64,000 bases of DNA from Sphingobium sp. AS12 (lineage in GTDB: Bacteria > Pseudomonadota > Alphaproteobacteria > Sphingomonadales > Sphingomonadaceae), in the NCBI RefSeq assembly GCF_019097845.1, contig NZ_JAHRGM010000001.1:496001-560000 (forward strand), in the 5' to 3' direction. The notes below the pieces were generated by a model. The model ran no database searches, had not been told where the DNA came from, and saw only the letters and a list, made by a program, of their open reading frames with translations. The number at the start of each line of letters is the position of its first letter. Position 1 is the first letter of the stretch. The translations under genes were made by a program, and so were the position numbers. Below are positions 49,940 to 57,389 of the stretch, in pieces.

Positions 49940-49989
49940 CCTTCGATACGCCATTTCGACTCCGCTCAATGGCTACTCAGGACGAACGG
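49940..49989. repeat. REP element upstream of the GIY-YIG/TrmJ gene
   Basis: Family A repeat ending CTACTCAGGACGAACGG, in inverted orientation to the copy at 49609. The pair brackets the GIY-YIG coding part. Confidence 0.75.
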
Positions 49990-50047
49990 AGTTGGGAAGG
50001 CAGCGAACAGTGGGGATGTAGTTGGGGCGAACGCGGATGGAAGCCCA

Positions 50048-50506
50048 TCACCCGCCCACTTCCTTCACTGTACTGGCAAATTCCTCGAAATCCTTCGCGT
50101 CGCTGAAGTCCTTATAGACGCTGGCGAAGCGGATATAGGCGACGCTGTCCAGGCGCTTGAGGCCTTCCATCACCAGTTCGCCGATGGCGCGGGCGGGGAC
50201 TTCGGTGTCGCCGCTGGTTTCGAGCTGGCGCTGGATGCCGGAGATGAGTTTTTCGATGCGGCTGGGGTCGATCGGGCGCTTGCGGCAGGCGATGCCGATC
50301 GAACGGGCGAGCTTGTCGCGCTCGAACGCTTCCTTGCGACCCTCGCTCTTGACCACCCAGATGTCGCGCAACTGGATACGCTCGAAGGTGGTGAAACGCG
50401 CGGCGCAGGCTTCGCACTGGCGGCGGCGGCGGATGGCGTTGCCATCTTCCGTCGGCCGACTGTCCTTCACCTGGCTGTCCTCATGGGCGCAGAAGGGGCA
50501 GCGCAT
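50048..50506 (-). CDS. nrdR: transcriptional repressor of ribonucleotide reductase genes
   Basis: 152 aa. The N-terminal zinc ribbon has Cys pairs MRCPFC and CEAC (residues 3-6 and 31-34), with [18 protein letters not shown] typical of the family; residues about 48-140 form the ATP-cone that senses nucleotides. It binds NrdR boxes before nrd genes. It lies 130 bases after glyA on the same strand, the usual alphaproteobacterial glyA-nrdR order, with a REP-like hairpin between. Confidence 0.96.
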   Translation of the reverse strand: MRCPFCAHEDSQVKDSRPTEDGNAIRRRRQCEACAARFTTFERIQLRDIWVVKSEGRKEAFERDKLARSIGIACRKRPIDPSRIEKLISGIQRQLETSGDTEVPARAIGELVMEGLKRLDSVAYIRFASVYKDFSDAKDFEEFASTVKEVGG

Positions 50507-50540
50507 TCACATTCTCCCACAAGTTCTCCCTCTCGCTCGC

Positions 50541-50626
50541 GGGAGGGGGCTAGGGGGTGGGCCTGTCCTAACGCTGCCTAAGCCGGACAGGCCCCACCCC
50601 AACCCCTCCCCTGAAGGAGAGGGGCT
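50541..50626. repeat. inverted repeat in the glyA-nrdR gap, family C
   Basis: Arms GGGAGGGGGCTAGGGGGTGG...GTCC (50541-50568) and GGACAGGCCCCACCCCAACC... (50585-50610), followed by CCCCTCCCCTGAAGGAGAGGGG. A GC-rich hairpin that may attenuate or stabilise the glyA message. Related sequence occurs at 12467-12646. Confidence 0.75.
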
Positions 50627-50636
50627 TTCATGTTGC

Positions 50637-51938
50637 TCAATAAATCGGGAAGCGGCTTGTCAGAGCCAGCACCTTTTCCCGCACATGGGCTTCGACCTGG
50701 CCGTCGCCTTCGTCGCCATTGCGCTTGAGGCCTTCGACGACCTGCGCGATCAGCTGGCCGATCTCGCGGAACTCCGCTTCGCCAAAGCCGCGCGTGGTGC
50801 CGGCGGGGGTGCCGAGGCGCACGCCGGATGTGACGAACGGGCTGGCGGTGTCGAAGGGCACATTATTTTTGTTGCAGGTGATGAAGGCGCGGTCGAGTGC
50901 CTTTTCAGCCGCCTTGCCGGTGGTGTTCTTGGCGCGCAGATCGACCAGCATCAGGTGATTGTCGGTGCCGCCCGACACGATCGACAGGCCAGCGTCCGCC
51001 AGCGTTGCGGCCAGCGTCTTGGCATTGGCGACGATCTGGTGGGCATAGGCCTTGAACTCAGGGCTGAGCGCTTCCTTGAAGGCCACGGCCTTGGCCGCGA
51101 TGATGTGCATCAGCGGGCCGCCCTGCATACCGGGGAAGATGGCGCTGTTGATCTTCTTGGCGATCGCTTCGTCGTTGCACAGGACAATGCCCGACCGCGG
51201 GCCACGCAGCGACTTGTGGGTCGTGGTGGTGGTGACATGGGCGTAAGGGACGGGCGAGGGATGCGCGCCGCCCGCGACCAGGCCGGAGAAGTGCGACATA
51301 TCGGCGAGCAGATAGGCACCCACTTCGTCGGCGATTTCGCGGAAGCGGGGGAAGTCCCAGACGCGCGAATAGGCGGTGCCGCCGCAGATGATGAGCTTGG
51401 GCTTGCACTCGCGGGCGATGCGGGCGACTTCGTCCATGTCGATCAGATGATCGTCGGCGCGCACGCCATAGGGGACGGGGTTGAACCATTTGCCGCTCAT
51501 ATTGACCGGCGAACCGTGGGTCAGGTGGCCACCCGACGACAGGTCGAGGCCCATGAAGGTATCACCCGGCTGGAGCAGCGCCAGGAACACGGCCTGGTTC
51601 ATCTGGCTGCCGCTGTTGGGCTGGACGTTGGCGAAGTTGGCGCCGAACAATTGCTTGGCGCGCTCGATCGCCAGCGTTTCGACGACGTCGGCATATTCGC
51701 AGCCGCCATAGTAACGCTTGCCCGGATAGCCTTCGGCATATTTGTTGGTGAAGATGGAGCCGGCTGCTTCCAACACGGCTTTCGAAACGATATTTTCGGA
51801 CGCGATCAGTTCGATCTTGTCCTGCTGGCGCTTCAGCTCGTTACCGATTGCGCCGAAGATTTCCGGGTCCGCGCTGGCGAGGCTTTCGCTGAAAAAGCCG
51901 TCCTGACGGATGGCGGGGGCGAGGGTGTCGATGCTCAT
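50637..51938 (-). CDS. glyA: serine hydroxymethyltransferase
   Basis: 433 aa. PLP enzyme interconverting serine and glycine with tetrahydrofolate. Blocks: [44 protein letters not shown], the PLP-lysine motif [16 protein letters not shown], and [20 protein letters not shown] near the end. The ATG at 51938 is preceded by AAGGA. It follows rpiB by 12 bases, forming rpiB-glyA-nrdR. Confidence 0.97.
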   Translation of the reverse strand: MSIDTLAPAIRQDGFFSESLASADPEIFGAIGNELKRQQDKIELIASENIVSKAVLEAAGSIFTNKYAEGYPGKRYYGGCEYADVVETLAIERAKQLFGANFANVQPNSGSQMNQAVFLALLQPGDTFMGLDLSSGGHLTHGSPVNMSGKWFNPVPYGVRADDHLIDMDEVARIARECKPKLIICGGTAYSRVWDFPRFREIADEVGAYLLADMSHFSGLVAGGAHPSPVPYAHVTTTTTHKSLRGPRSGIVLCNDEAIAKKINSAIFPGMQGGPLMHIIAAKAVAFKEALSPEFKAYAHQIVANAKTLAATLADAGLSIVSGGTDNHLMLVDLRAKNTTGKAAEKALDRAFITCNKNNVPFDTASPFVTSGVRLGTPAGTTRGFGEAEFREIGQLIAQVVEGLKRNGDEGDGQVEAHVREKVLALTSRFPIY

Positions 51939-51950
51939 CGAAGAGTCCTT

Positions 51951-52388
51951 TCAGAGCGCGGGCTGGGAGAGTTTTTCGACGCGGCCAGTGTGGCGGCCTC
52001 CGCCAAAATCGGTGGTGAGGAAGGCGGTGACGCAGGCCTTGGCCATGTCCACACCGGTGAGGCGCGCGCCCATGGCGAGGACATTGGCGTCATTATGTTC
52101 GCGGCTGAGCGCGGCAGACAGTGGTTCGCCGACCAGCGCGGCGCGGCAGGCCGGGTTGCGATTGACCGCGATGGAAATGCCGATGCCTGATCCGCAGAGC
52201 GCAATGCCGCGTTCCGCTGCGCCGGACGCTACGGCTGTCGCCAGCTTGTAACCATAATCGGGATAGTCGACCCGGTCGGCAGTCGCGGGGCCAAGGTCGG
52301 CGACGTCATGCCCTTCGTCGCGCAGCCACTGGGCGAGTTCCGCCTTCAGGTCGATGGCGGCATGATCGGAAGCGATGGCGATTTTCAT
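51951..52388 (-). CDS. rpiB: ribose-5-phosphate isomerase B
   Basis: 145 aa. RpiB/LacAB fold enzyme interconverting ribose-5-phosphate and ribulose-5-phosphate. N-terminal KIAIASDHAAIDLKAELAQWL, then DYPDYGYKLATAVASG and the active-site CGSGIGISIAVNR with its Cys; the late REHNDANVLAMGARLTG block is typical. Length normal. First gene of the rpiB-glyA-nrdR set. Confidence 0.95.
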   Translation of the reverse strand: MKIAIASDHAAIDLKAELAQWLRDEGHDVADLGPATADRVDYPDYGYKLATAVASGAAERGIALCGSGIGISIAVNRNPACRAALVGEPLSAALSREHNDANVLAMGARLTGVDMAKACVTAFLTTDFGGGRHTGRVEKLSQPAL

Positions 52389-52490
52389 ATGGAATGCGTC
52401 CCTTCACCACGGGGGTGATTCGTTCCCGCGCCTCATAGGGGGTGAGGGCGGCAATTGCCACCTTGGACCGCCGCCCTTATGGGAAGGGGC

Positions 52491-52682
52491 ATGACAGGCA
52501 CGATTTTATCTATCTTGATGCTGGCCGGGCTGCTGCTGACCGGCGGCGGGCTGTATGTGATGCTCAAATTGCGGGATCGGAAACGGGGCGCGCTGATGAT
52601 CGTCGCGGGGCTGGTGATGTTCGGCAATGTCGCGATCACGGCGATTCCGGGGCCGGATCTGCCTGGGCTGGAGCAGCGCTGA
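52491..52682 (+). CDS. small two-helix membrane protein
   Basis: 63 aa from ATG at 52491, after GGGAAGGGG. Two membrane segments: ILSILMLAGLLLTGGGLYVML and GALMIVAGLVMFGNVAITAI, joined by a short basic loop KLRDRKR that would face the cytoplasm. Function unknown. It is divergent from rpiB and followed by a REP element. Confidence 0.65.
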   Translation: MTGTILSILMLAGLLLTGGGLYVMLKLRDRKRGALMIVAGLVMFGNVAITAIPGPDLPGLEQR

Positions 52683-52728
52683 GCCGCAAGGGCAAGGCCG
52701 ACCAAGGGGCAAACGGCCTGTTTTAACA

Positions 52729-52826
52729 CCGTTCGGGCTGAGCGAAGTCGAAGCCCTGCACTGAGCGAAGCGAAGTGGCTTCGGCTGCGCTCAGCCAAGC
52801 CCTTCGACTTCGCTCAGGGCGAACGG
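52729..52826. repeat. REP-like compound palindrome, family A
   Basis: Outer arms CCGTTCGGGCTGAGCGAAG (52729) and CTTCGCTCAGGGCGAACGG (ending 52826), with a second inverted pair inside (CACTGAGCGAAG / GCGCTCAGCCAAG). It sits between two convergent genes. Confidence 0.85.
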
Positions 52827-52860
52827 CATAGGGCGTGGCCCCCCTTGCCTCCCACTATCC

Positions 52861-53517
52861 TCAGCGGATCGGCGAGTCCGGGGACAGGCGCATGTCGAGA
52901 TAATTGTCGACCGACTTCATCAGCTGGTCGAGTTCATGTTCGAAGAAATGGTTGGCGCCACGGATTTCGTCGTGGTGGATTGTGATGCCCTTTTGCGTGC
53001 GCAGCTTGTCGACCAGTTTCTGCACGGCGCTGGCGGTTACAACTTCGTCCGAGGTGCCCTGCACGATGATGCCCGACGAGGGGCACGGCGCGAGGAAGGA
53101 AAAGTCGTACATATTGGCGGGCGGGGCGACCGAGATGAAACCGCGGATTTCCGGGCGGCGCATCAGCAGCTGCATCCCGATCCAGGCACCAAAGGAGAAG
53201 CCCGCGATCCAGGTGGTCTGCGCTTCGGGATGGAAGCTCTGGACCCAGTCGAGCGCTGCTGCGGCGTCGGACAATTCACCGATGCCGTTGTCGAACGTGC
53301 CCTGGCTGCGGCCAACGCCGCGGAAGTTGAAGCGCAGCACGGCAAAGCCGCGCTTCACGAAGGTCTTGTATAGCGCCTGGGTGATGCGGTCGTTCATCGT
53401 GCCGCCGCCCTGGGGGTGCGGGTGCAGGATCATGGCGACCGGCGCACGCGGGCGGGGCGGGGGGCTGAAGCGGCCTTCGAGGCGACCTTCGGGTCCGGTA
53501 AAGATTACGTCGGGCAT
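52861..53517 (-). CDS. alpha/beta hydrolase of the small dienelactone-hydrolase-like type
   Basis: 218 aa from ATG at 53517; a GTG at 53541 would add eight residues. Core features: MILHPHPQGGGTMNDRI (oxyanion region), FAVLRFNFRGVGRSQG, the nucleophile elbow GFSFGAWIG (Ser in G-x-S-x-G), and a late Asp/His pair (QGTSDEVV and GANHFFEHE). No signal peptide. The KOG-type family hydrolyses unknown esters or acyl groups. It is divergent from the first desulfurase gene across about 150 bases. Confidence 0.85.
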   Translation of the reverse strand: MPDVIFTGPEGRLEGRFSPPPRPRAPVAMILHPHPQGGGTMNDRITQALYKTFVKRGFAVLRFNFRGVGRSQGTFDNGIGELSDAAAALDWVQSFHPEAQTTWIAGFSFGAWIGMQLLMRRPEIRGFISVAPPANMYDFSFLAPCPSSGIIVQGTSDEVVTASAVQKLVDKLRTQKGITIHHDEIRGANHFFEHELDQLMKSVDNYLDMRLSPDSPIR

Positions 53518-53670
53518 GGCACCTGTTATCGTTATGGCCACCGATCACCTTGTGTCAGGTCGGCGGGCGGTGGCAAAAGGAGGCGCGCCGCGCCAGAAGC
53601 TGGCGCTTCGCGGCAGACCGCCTATATAGAAGCCGCCGCTATTTCCGCAATCAATGAGTAGCATCGCATC

Positions 53671-54771
53671 GTGGCTGCCCAACGCCTCTATCTTGATCAT
53701 GCCGCGACCACGCCGATGCTGCCCGCCGCCAAGGCGGCTATGGTCGATGCGCTGGAGTACTGGGCCAACCCGTCCAGCCCCCATGCCGACGGACGCGCGG
53801 CTCGTGCGATGCTGGAGACGGCGCGGGCGCGGATGGCCGAGGCGCTGGGGTGGCGGGGGCATGTGATCTTCACGTCCGGGGCGAGCGAGGCGATCGCGAT
53901 TGGGCTGACGCGCGCGAAGGCGGCGCGGGTGGTGACGTCGTCGGTCGAGCATGATTCGGTGTTGCGGGTGACGGAGGACGCGGAGCGGCTGGGGGTGGAT
54001 GGGGATGGATGCGTTTTCATGCTTCGTCATCCCGGCGAAAGCCGGGACCCCGCTTCTTTTGCAGCGTTTGTAGAAAAGAGAGATCCCAGCGTTCGCTGGG
54101 ATGACGTTGCCCTTGCCATCCAGCACGTCAATAATGAGACCGGGGTGATCCAGCCGCTCGATGGGCTGGATCGCGACGGGGCATTGCTGTTCGCCGATTG
54201 CGCGCAAAGTGCTGGCAAGCTGCCGCTGCCGGACGCGGATATGATCGCGATCAGCGCGCATAAATTTGGCGGGCCGCCGGGGATTGGCGCACTGCTGGTG
54301 CGCGACTTGGGGCTGCTCCATGCCAAGGGCGGGCAGGAGCAGGGCTATCGGGCGGGGACCGAGAATTTGCCGGCCATATTGGCGATGGCAGCCGCTTTGG
54401 AGGCGCGGACGGATTGGTTGCCGGCTGCCGCGAAGCTGAGGGCGCGGCTGGACGCGGGTATCGAGGCAGCGGGCGGGCAAGTGGTCGCGCGCGATGCGGC
54501 GCGAATTCCGGCCATCGCCAGCTACCGGATGCCGGGCCTGTCGGCGCGGGCGCAGCTGATTCAGTTCGATCTGGCGGGGATTTCGGTGTCGGCGGGCAGC
54601 GCTTGCTCGTCGGGATCGCTCAAGACCAGCCATGTGCTGCACGCGATGGGATGGGACGAGGCGGCGGCGAGCGAGGTGGTGCGGGTGAGTTTCGGGCCGC
54701 AGACAGGCGAGGCGGATGTCGAGCGGTTCCTGGGCCAGTGGGTCGCCATGGCCGCGCGGGTGCGGCGATGA
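53671..54771 (+). CDS. cysteine desulfurase (NifS/IscS family), copy 1, with inserted repeat peptide
   Basis: 366 aa starting with GTG at 53671. It takes sulfur from cysteine for Fe-S or thiolation. Motifs: YLDHAATTPMLPAA at the start, SVEHDSVLRV, PLP-lysine ISAHKFGGPPGIG, GTENLP, and catalytic Cys in SAGSACSSGSLKTSH. Residues about 119-145 (RHPGESRDPASFAAF and on) are the translation of a palindromic repeat at 54026-54105, where the second copy and other family members carry a normal strand-helix segment. Its stop overlaps the ATG of the next desulfurase. Whether it is active with this insert is not known. Confidence 0.85.
   Translation: MAAQRLYLDHAATTPMLPAAKAAMVDALEYWANPSSPHADGRAARAMLETARARMAEALGWRGHVIFTSGASEAIAIGLTRAKAARVVTSSVEHDSVLRVTEDAERLGVDGDGCVFMLRHPGESRDPASFAAFVEKRDPSVRWDDVALAIQHVNNETGVIQPLDGLDRDGALLFADCAQSAGKLPLPDADMIAISAHKFGGPPGIGALLVRDLGLLHAKGGQEQGYRAGTENLPAILAMAAALEARTDWLPAAAKLRARLDAGIEAAGGQVVARDAARIPAIASYRMPGLSARAQLIQFDLAGISVSAGSACSSGSLKTSHVLHAMGWDEAAASEVVRVSFGPQTGEADVERFLGQWVAMAARVRR
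54026..54105. repeat. palindromic repeat (family B) inside the coding sequence
   Basis: Two hairpins, CCCGGCGAAAGCCGGG (54031-54046) and TCCCAGCGTTCGCTGGGA (54084-54101), flanked by GTCAT and ATGAC. Same family as the intergenic element at 10448-10527, but here lying within the cysteine desulfurase frame with no stop codon. Confidence 0.85.
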
Positions 54772-55856
54772 TTTATCTGGATTATCAGGCGACAACGCCG
54801 CTGGCACCCGAAGCCTTTGACGCCATGGTCCCGTTGTCGCGCGACCAGTTTGCCAATCCGCACAGCGCGCATCGGTTGGGTCGGGCCGCCGCTGCTCATG
54901 TGGAGGTAGCGCGCGAGGAGATTGGCCGGTTGTTGCCGAGTGGCGGGCGTTTGCTCTTTACGTCCGGGGCGACCGAGGCGCTGAATATCGCGATACAGGG
55001 TGCGCCGTCGGGGGACATCGTGACGATCGCGACGGAACATGCCGCGGTGCTGGATACGGTGGAAGCGTTGCGTCGCGCGGGGCAGACGGTCACGGTGTTG
55101 CCGGTCAAGAAGGACGGTATAGTCGACATGGATGCCGCTGCGCAGGCGATCCGTCCGGGTGTCGCTTTGGTGGTGGCGATGCTGGTGAATAATGAGATTG
55201 GCGTGATCCAGCCGGTCGCGGCACTCGCCGACCTTGCGCATGAGGCAGGCGCGCTGTTCCTTTGCGATGCTGTGCAGGGCTATGGCCGGGTGCCTATCCC
55301 CGACACATGCGACATGGTGGCGATCAGCGCGCACAAGATTCATGGTCCCAAGGGGGTGGGCGCGTTGTGGCTGCGCGACGGGGTGAAGCCTGCGCCGCTG
55401 ATCCATGGCGGGGGACAGGAGGGCGGCTTGCGATCGGGCACGCTGTCGCCTGCGCTGTGTGCGGGGTTTGGCGTGGCGGCGCGGTTGATGCGGGAGCGGG
55501 CTGGGGCTGATCGCGCGCATGTGGAAATGTTGGCCGCGATGGCGCGTCGCCTGTTTGCCGACTGGACGATCAATGGCAGTGCGGACGCGCGCTATCCCGG
55601 CAATCTGAACCTGCGGCGCGACGGGATCGACGGGGCGCGGCTGTTGTCATATTGCCGCAATATTGCTTTTTCGTTGGGAAGCGCTTGCGCAAGCGGGTCC
55701 GGGCGGCCTAGCCATGTGCTGCGCGCACTGGGCCTGACAGACGCACAGGCGCGTGGATCGGTGCGGATCGGCTTTGGCTGCTACACGACGCCGGCCGAAC
55801 TGGAGAGCGCTGCGGAGGCATTGAACAGGGCGGCAGCCGCACAAGCGGCGCTGTAG
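54768..55856 (+). CDS. cysteine desulfurase (NifS/IscS family), copy 2
   Basis: 362 aa. ATG at 54768 overlaps the stop of copy 1 (ATGA). Same fold: MIYLDYQATTPLAPEAFDAM, TSGATEALNIAIQG, ATEHAAVLDTVEAL, VNNEIGVIQP, PLP-lysine ISAHKIHGPKGVGALW and the catalytic Cys in SLGSACASGSGRPSHVLRALGL. This copy has the uninterrupted family sequence between its His and Asn-Asn-Glu motifs. The frame is open back to 54414 within copy 1, but that part is not family sequence. Tandem desulfurases followed by ferredoxin suggest an Fe-S assembly role. Confidence 0.93.
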   Translation: MIYLDYQATTPLAPEAFDAMVPLSRDQFANPHSAHRLGRAAAAHVEVAREEIGRLLPSGGRLLFTSGATEALNIAIQGAPSGDIVTIATEHAAVLDTVEALRRAGQTVTVLPVKKDGIVDMDAAAQAIRPGVALVVAMLVNNEIGVIQPVAALADLAHEAGALFLCDAVQGYGRVPIPDTCDMVAISAHKIHGPKGVGALWLRDGVKPAPLIHGGGQEGGLRSGTLSPALCAGFGVAARLMRERAGADRAHVEMLAAMARRLFADWTINGSADARYPGNLNLRRDGIDGARLLSYCRNIAFSLGSACASGSGRPSHVLRALGLTDAQARGSVRIGFGCYTTPAELESAAEALNRAAAAQAAL

Positions 55857-55873
55857 CAGGGAGCGTCGCGTCA

Positions 55874-56209
55874 ATGACCAGGATCATTTTCATCAGCGCC
55901 GATGGCGAGCGACGGCAGGAAGTCGATGCTCCGGCGGGATCGGTCCTGCTGGATGTGGCGCAGGCAGCGGGCCAGCCGCTGGAGGGGACGTGCGAAGGCC
56001 AGATGGCCTGTTCCACCTGCCATGTCATCGTCGATGCGGCGGACTTTCCTCGCCTGCGCCGGGCGAGCGAGGATGAGGAGGATATGCTGGACCTGGCCGC
56101 CGCTGCCACGCGCACCAGCCGCCTGTCCTGCCAGATCGTGCTGGCGGAAGGGCTGGAGAGCCTGACCGTCCGTATTCCGTCCGAAGCCTATAATATGCAG
56201 GGCATGTGA
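55874..56209 (+). CDS. 2Fe-2S ferredoxin (adrenodoxin type)
   Basis: 111 aa. Electron carrier of the ISC-type ferredoxin class. The cluster ligands are in CEGQMACSTCHV (Cys-x5-Cys-x2-Cys) and RLSCQIVL (fourth Cys); the tail SLTVRIPSEAYNMQGM fits the class. It follows the second desulfurase by 17 bases and overlaps or abuts the beta-lactamase start. With the desulfurases it most likely supplies electrons for Fe-S cluster assembly. No scaffold gene (IscU) or chaperone is seen here. Confidence 0.95.
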   Translation: MTRIIFISADGERRQEVDAPAGSVLLDVAQAAGQPLEGTCEGQMACSTCHVIVDAADFPRLRRASEDEEDMLDLAAAATRTSRLSCQIVLAEGLESLTVRIPSEAYNMQGM

Positions 56210-56217
56210 GGATCATC

Positions 56218-57186
56218 GTGCGTGGACCTCTTCGCATCGCCGCGCTGACCGCGATCCTGTGCCTGACCGCGCCGACGCTGGCCGCGCCGAAGAAAAAGGC
56301 GCCGGAGCCGGTGCCGACCGGGCGGCTCGATTCGCTGATGCCGCCGCCACCGCGCTATTTGGTGCCGCAATCGGCGCTGGCGTCGGTGCGCAATCCCAAG
56401 ACGATCGAGGAGGAAACTGGCGGGCGTCTGGGCATCGCGCTGGTGGACAGCAAGGGTGCGCTGATCCTGGGCTTCAACCGGGACGAACGGTTTGCGCTCT
56501 GTTCGACCTTCAAGGCACCGCTGGCTGCTGCCGTGCTGATCGGCGCGGAGGGTGGCAAATTCGGGCTGGAGGGGGAAATCCCCTTCGGCAAGGACGACAT
56601 CCTAGATTACGCGCCGGTGGTGAAGAAGAATAAGAAGCGCGGCCGCATGAGCATGGCCGAACTGGCGCAGGCGGCGGTCGAGGTGAGCGACAATAGCGCG
56701 GCGAACCTACTGCTGCCGATGCTGGGTGGGCCAGAGGGGCTGACGGCGTTTATGCGCGCGCATGGCGACAGCGTGACCCGGCTCGACCGCAACGAACCGG
56801 CATTGAATGAAAATGCGCCGGGTGATCCGCGCGATACGACGACGCCCGCCGCGATGGCCGGGCTGATGGGGCGGCTGCTGTTTCGCGACATGCAGGGGAA
56901 GAGCGCCGATACGCTGCGCGGTTGGCTGAACGCCAGCAGCACCGGCGACAAAAGGATCAAAGCTGGCCTGCCCGAAGGTTGGACGTCGGGCAGCAAGACC
57001 GGGACATGCGGCACCGCCTATAATGACGTGGCGCTGGTGAAGGCACCGTCGGGCGAGGAATTTATATTAGCCATCTATCTCGATCGCCCGACCGTGGACG
57101 CCAAGGCTGCGGAAGCGGCAATCGCACAGGCGGCGCAGGCGGCGCTCGATTTTCTGGCCAAGGCGCAGAAGAGCGGGCTGGACTGA
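56218..57186 (+). CDS. class A beta-lactamase with carbapenemase-type disulfide signature
   Basis: 322 aa from GTG at 56218 behind GAGGA; an earlier GTG at 56206 overlaps the ferredoxin stop. Signal peptide at residues 1-20 (ending TLAA), then a Lys/Pro linker. Active-site motifs: S96-T-F-K99, S157-D-N159, E193 in NEPALNEN, and K260-T-G262. Cys95 just before the Ser and Cys264 in KTGTCGTAYND map to Ambler 69 and 238, the disulfide pair of KPC/NMC-A/SME-type carbapenemases, with Thr at 237. Exported to the periplasm. It lies directly after ferredoxin, not near any regulator or mobile element, so it looks like a resident chromosomal gene. Confidence 0.9.
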   Translation: MRGPLRIAALTAILCLTAPTLAAPKKKAPEPVPTGRLDSLMPPPPRYLVPQSALASVRNPKTIEEETGGRLGIALVDSKGALILGFNRDERFALCSTFKAPLAAAVLIGAEGGKFGLEGEIPFGKDDILDYAPVVKKNKKRGRMSMAELAQAAVEVSDNSAANLLLPMLGGPEGLTAFMRAHGDSVTRLDRNEPALNENAPGDPRDTTTPAAMAGLMGRLLFRDMQGKSADTLRGWLNASSTGDKRIKAGLPEGWTSGSKTGTCGTAYNDVALVKAPSGEEFILAIYLDRPTVDAKAAEAAIAQAAQAALDFLAKAQKSGLD

Positions 57187-57244
57187 CGAACGGATGTGGT
57201 GTGTGGCCCCTTGCCATCCCCATCCTTCTTCGCCATATGCCGCG

Positions 57245-57337
57245 CCGGGAGTCGGGCGGACGAGGTCGTCGCCAACCTGGTCAGGTCCTGACGGAAGCAG
57301 CCACAGTGATTTTGCCGCGGGTCGTTCCGGCTCCCAC
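57245..57337 (+). ncRNA. ffs: signal recognition particle 4.5S RNA
   Basis: About 90 bases. The SRP signature GGTCAGGTCCTGACGGAAGCAG lies in the middle (57279-57300), giving the conserved asymmetric loop and a variant tetraloop. The ends pair: GGGAG at 57247 with CTCCC at 57331. It sits upstream of dnaX, where many alphaproteobacteria keep ffs. Exact ends are approximate. Confidence 0.9.
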
Positions 57338-57389
57338 CTTCCCATCATCCCGCTTCGACAATAGCCATCCGAACGGCTAGACAATCCTC

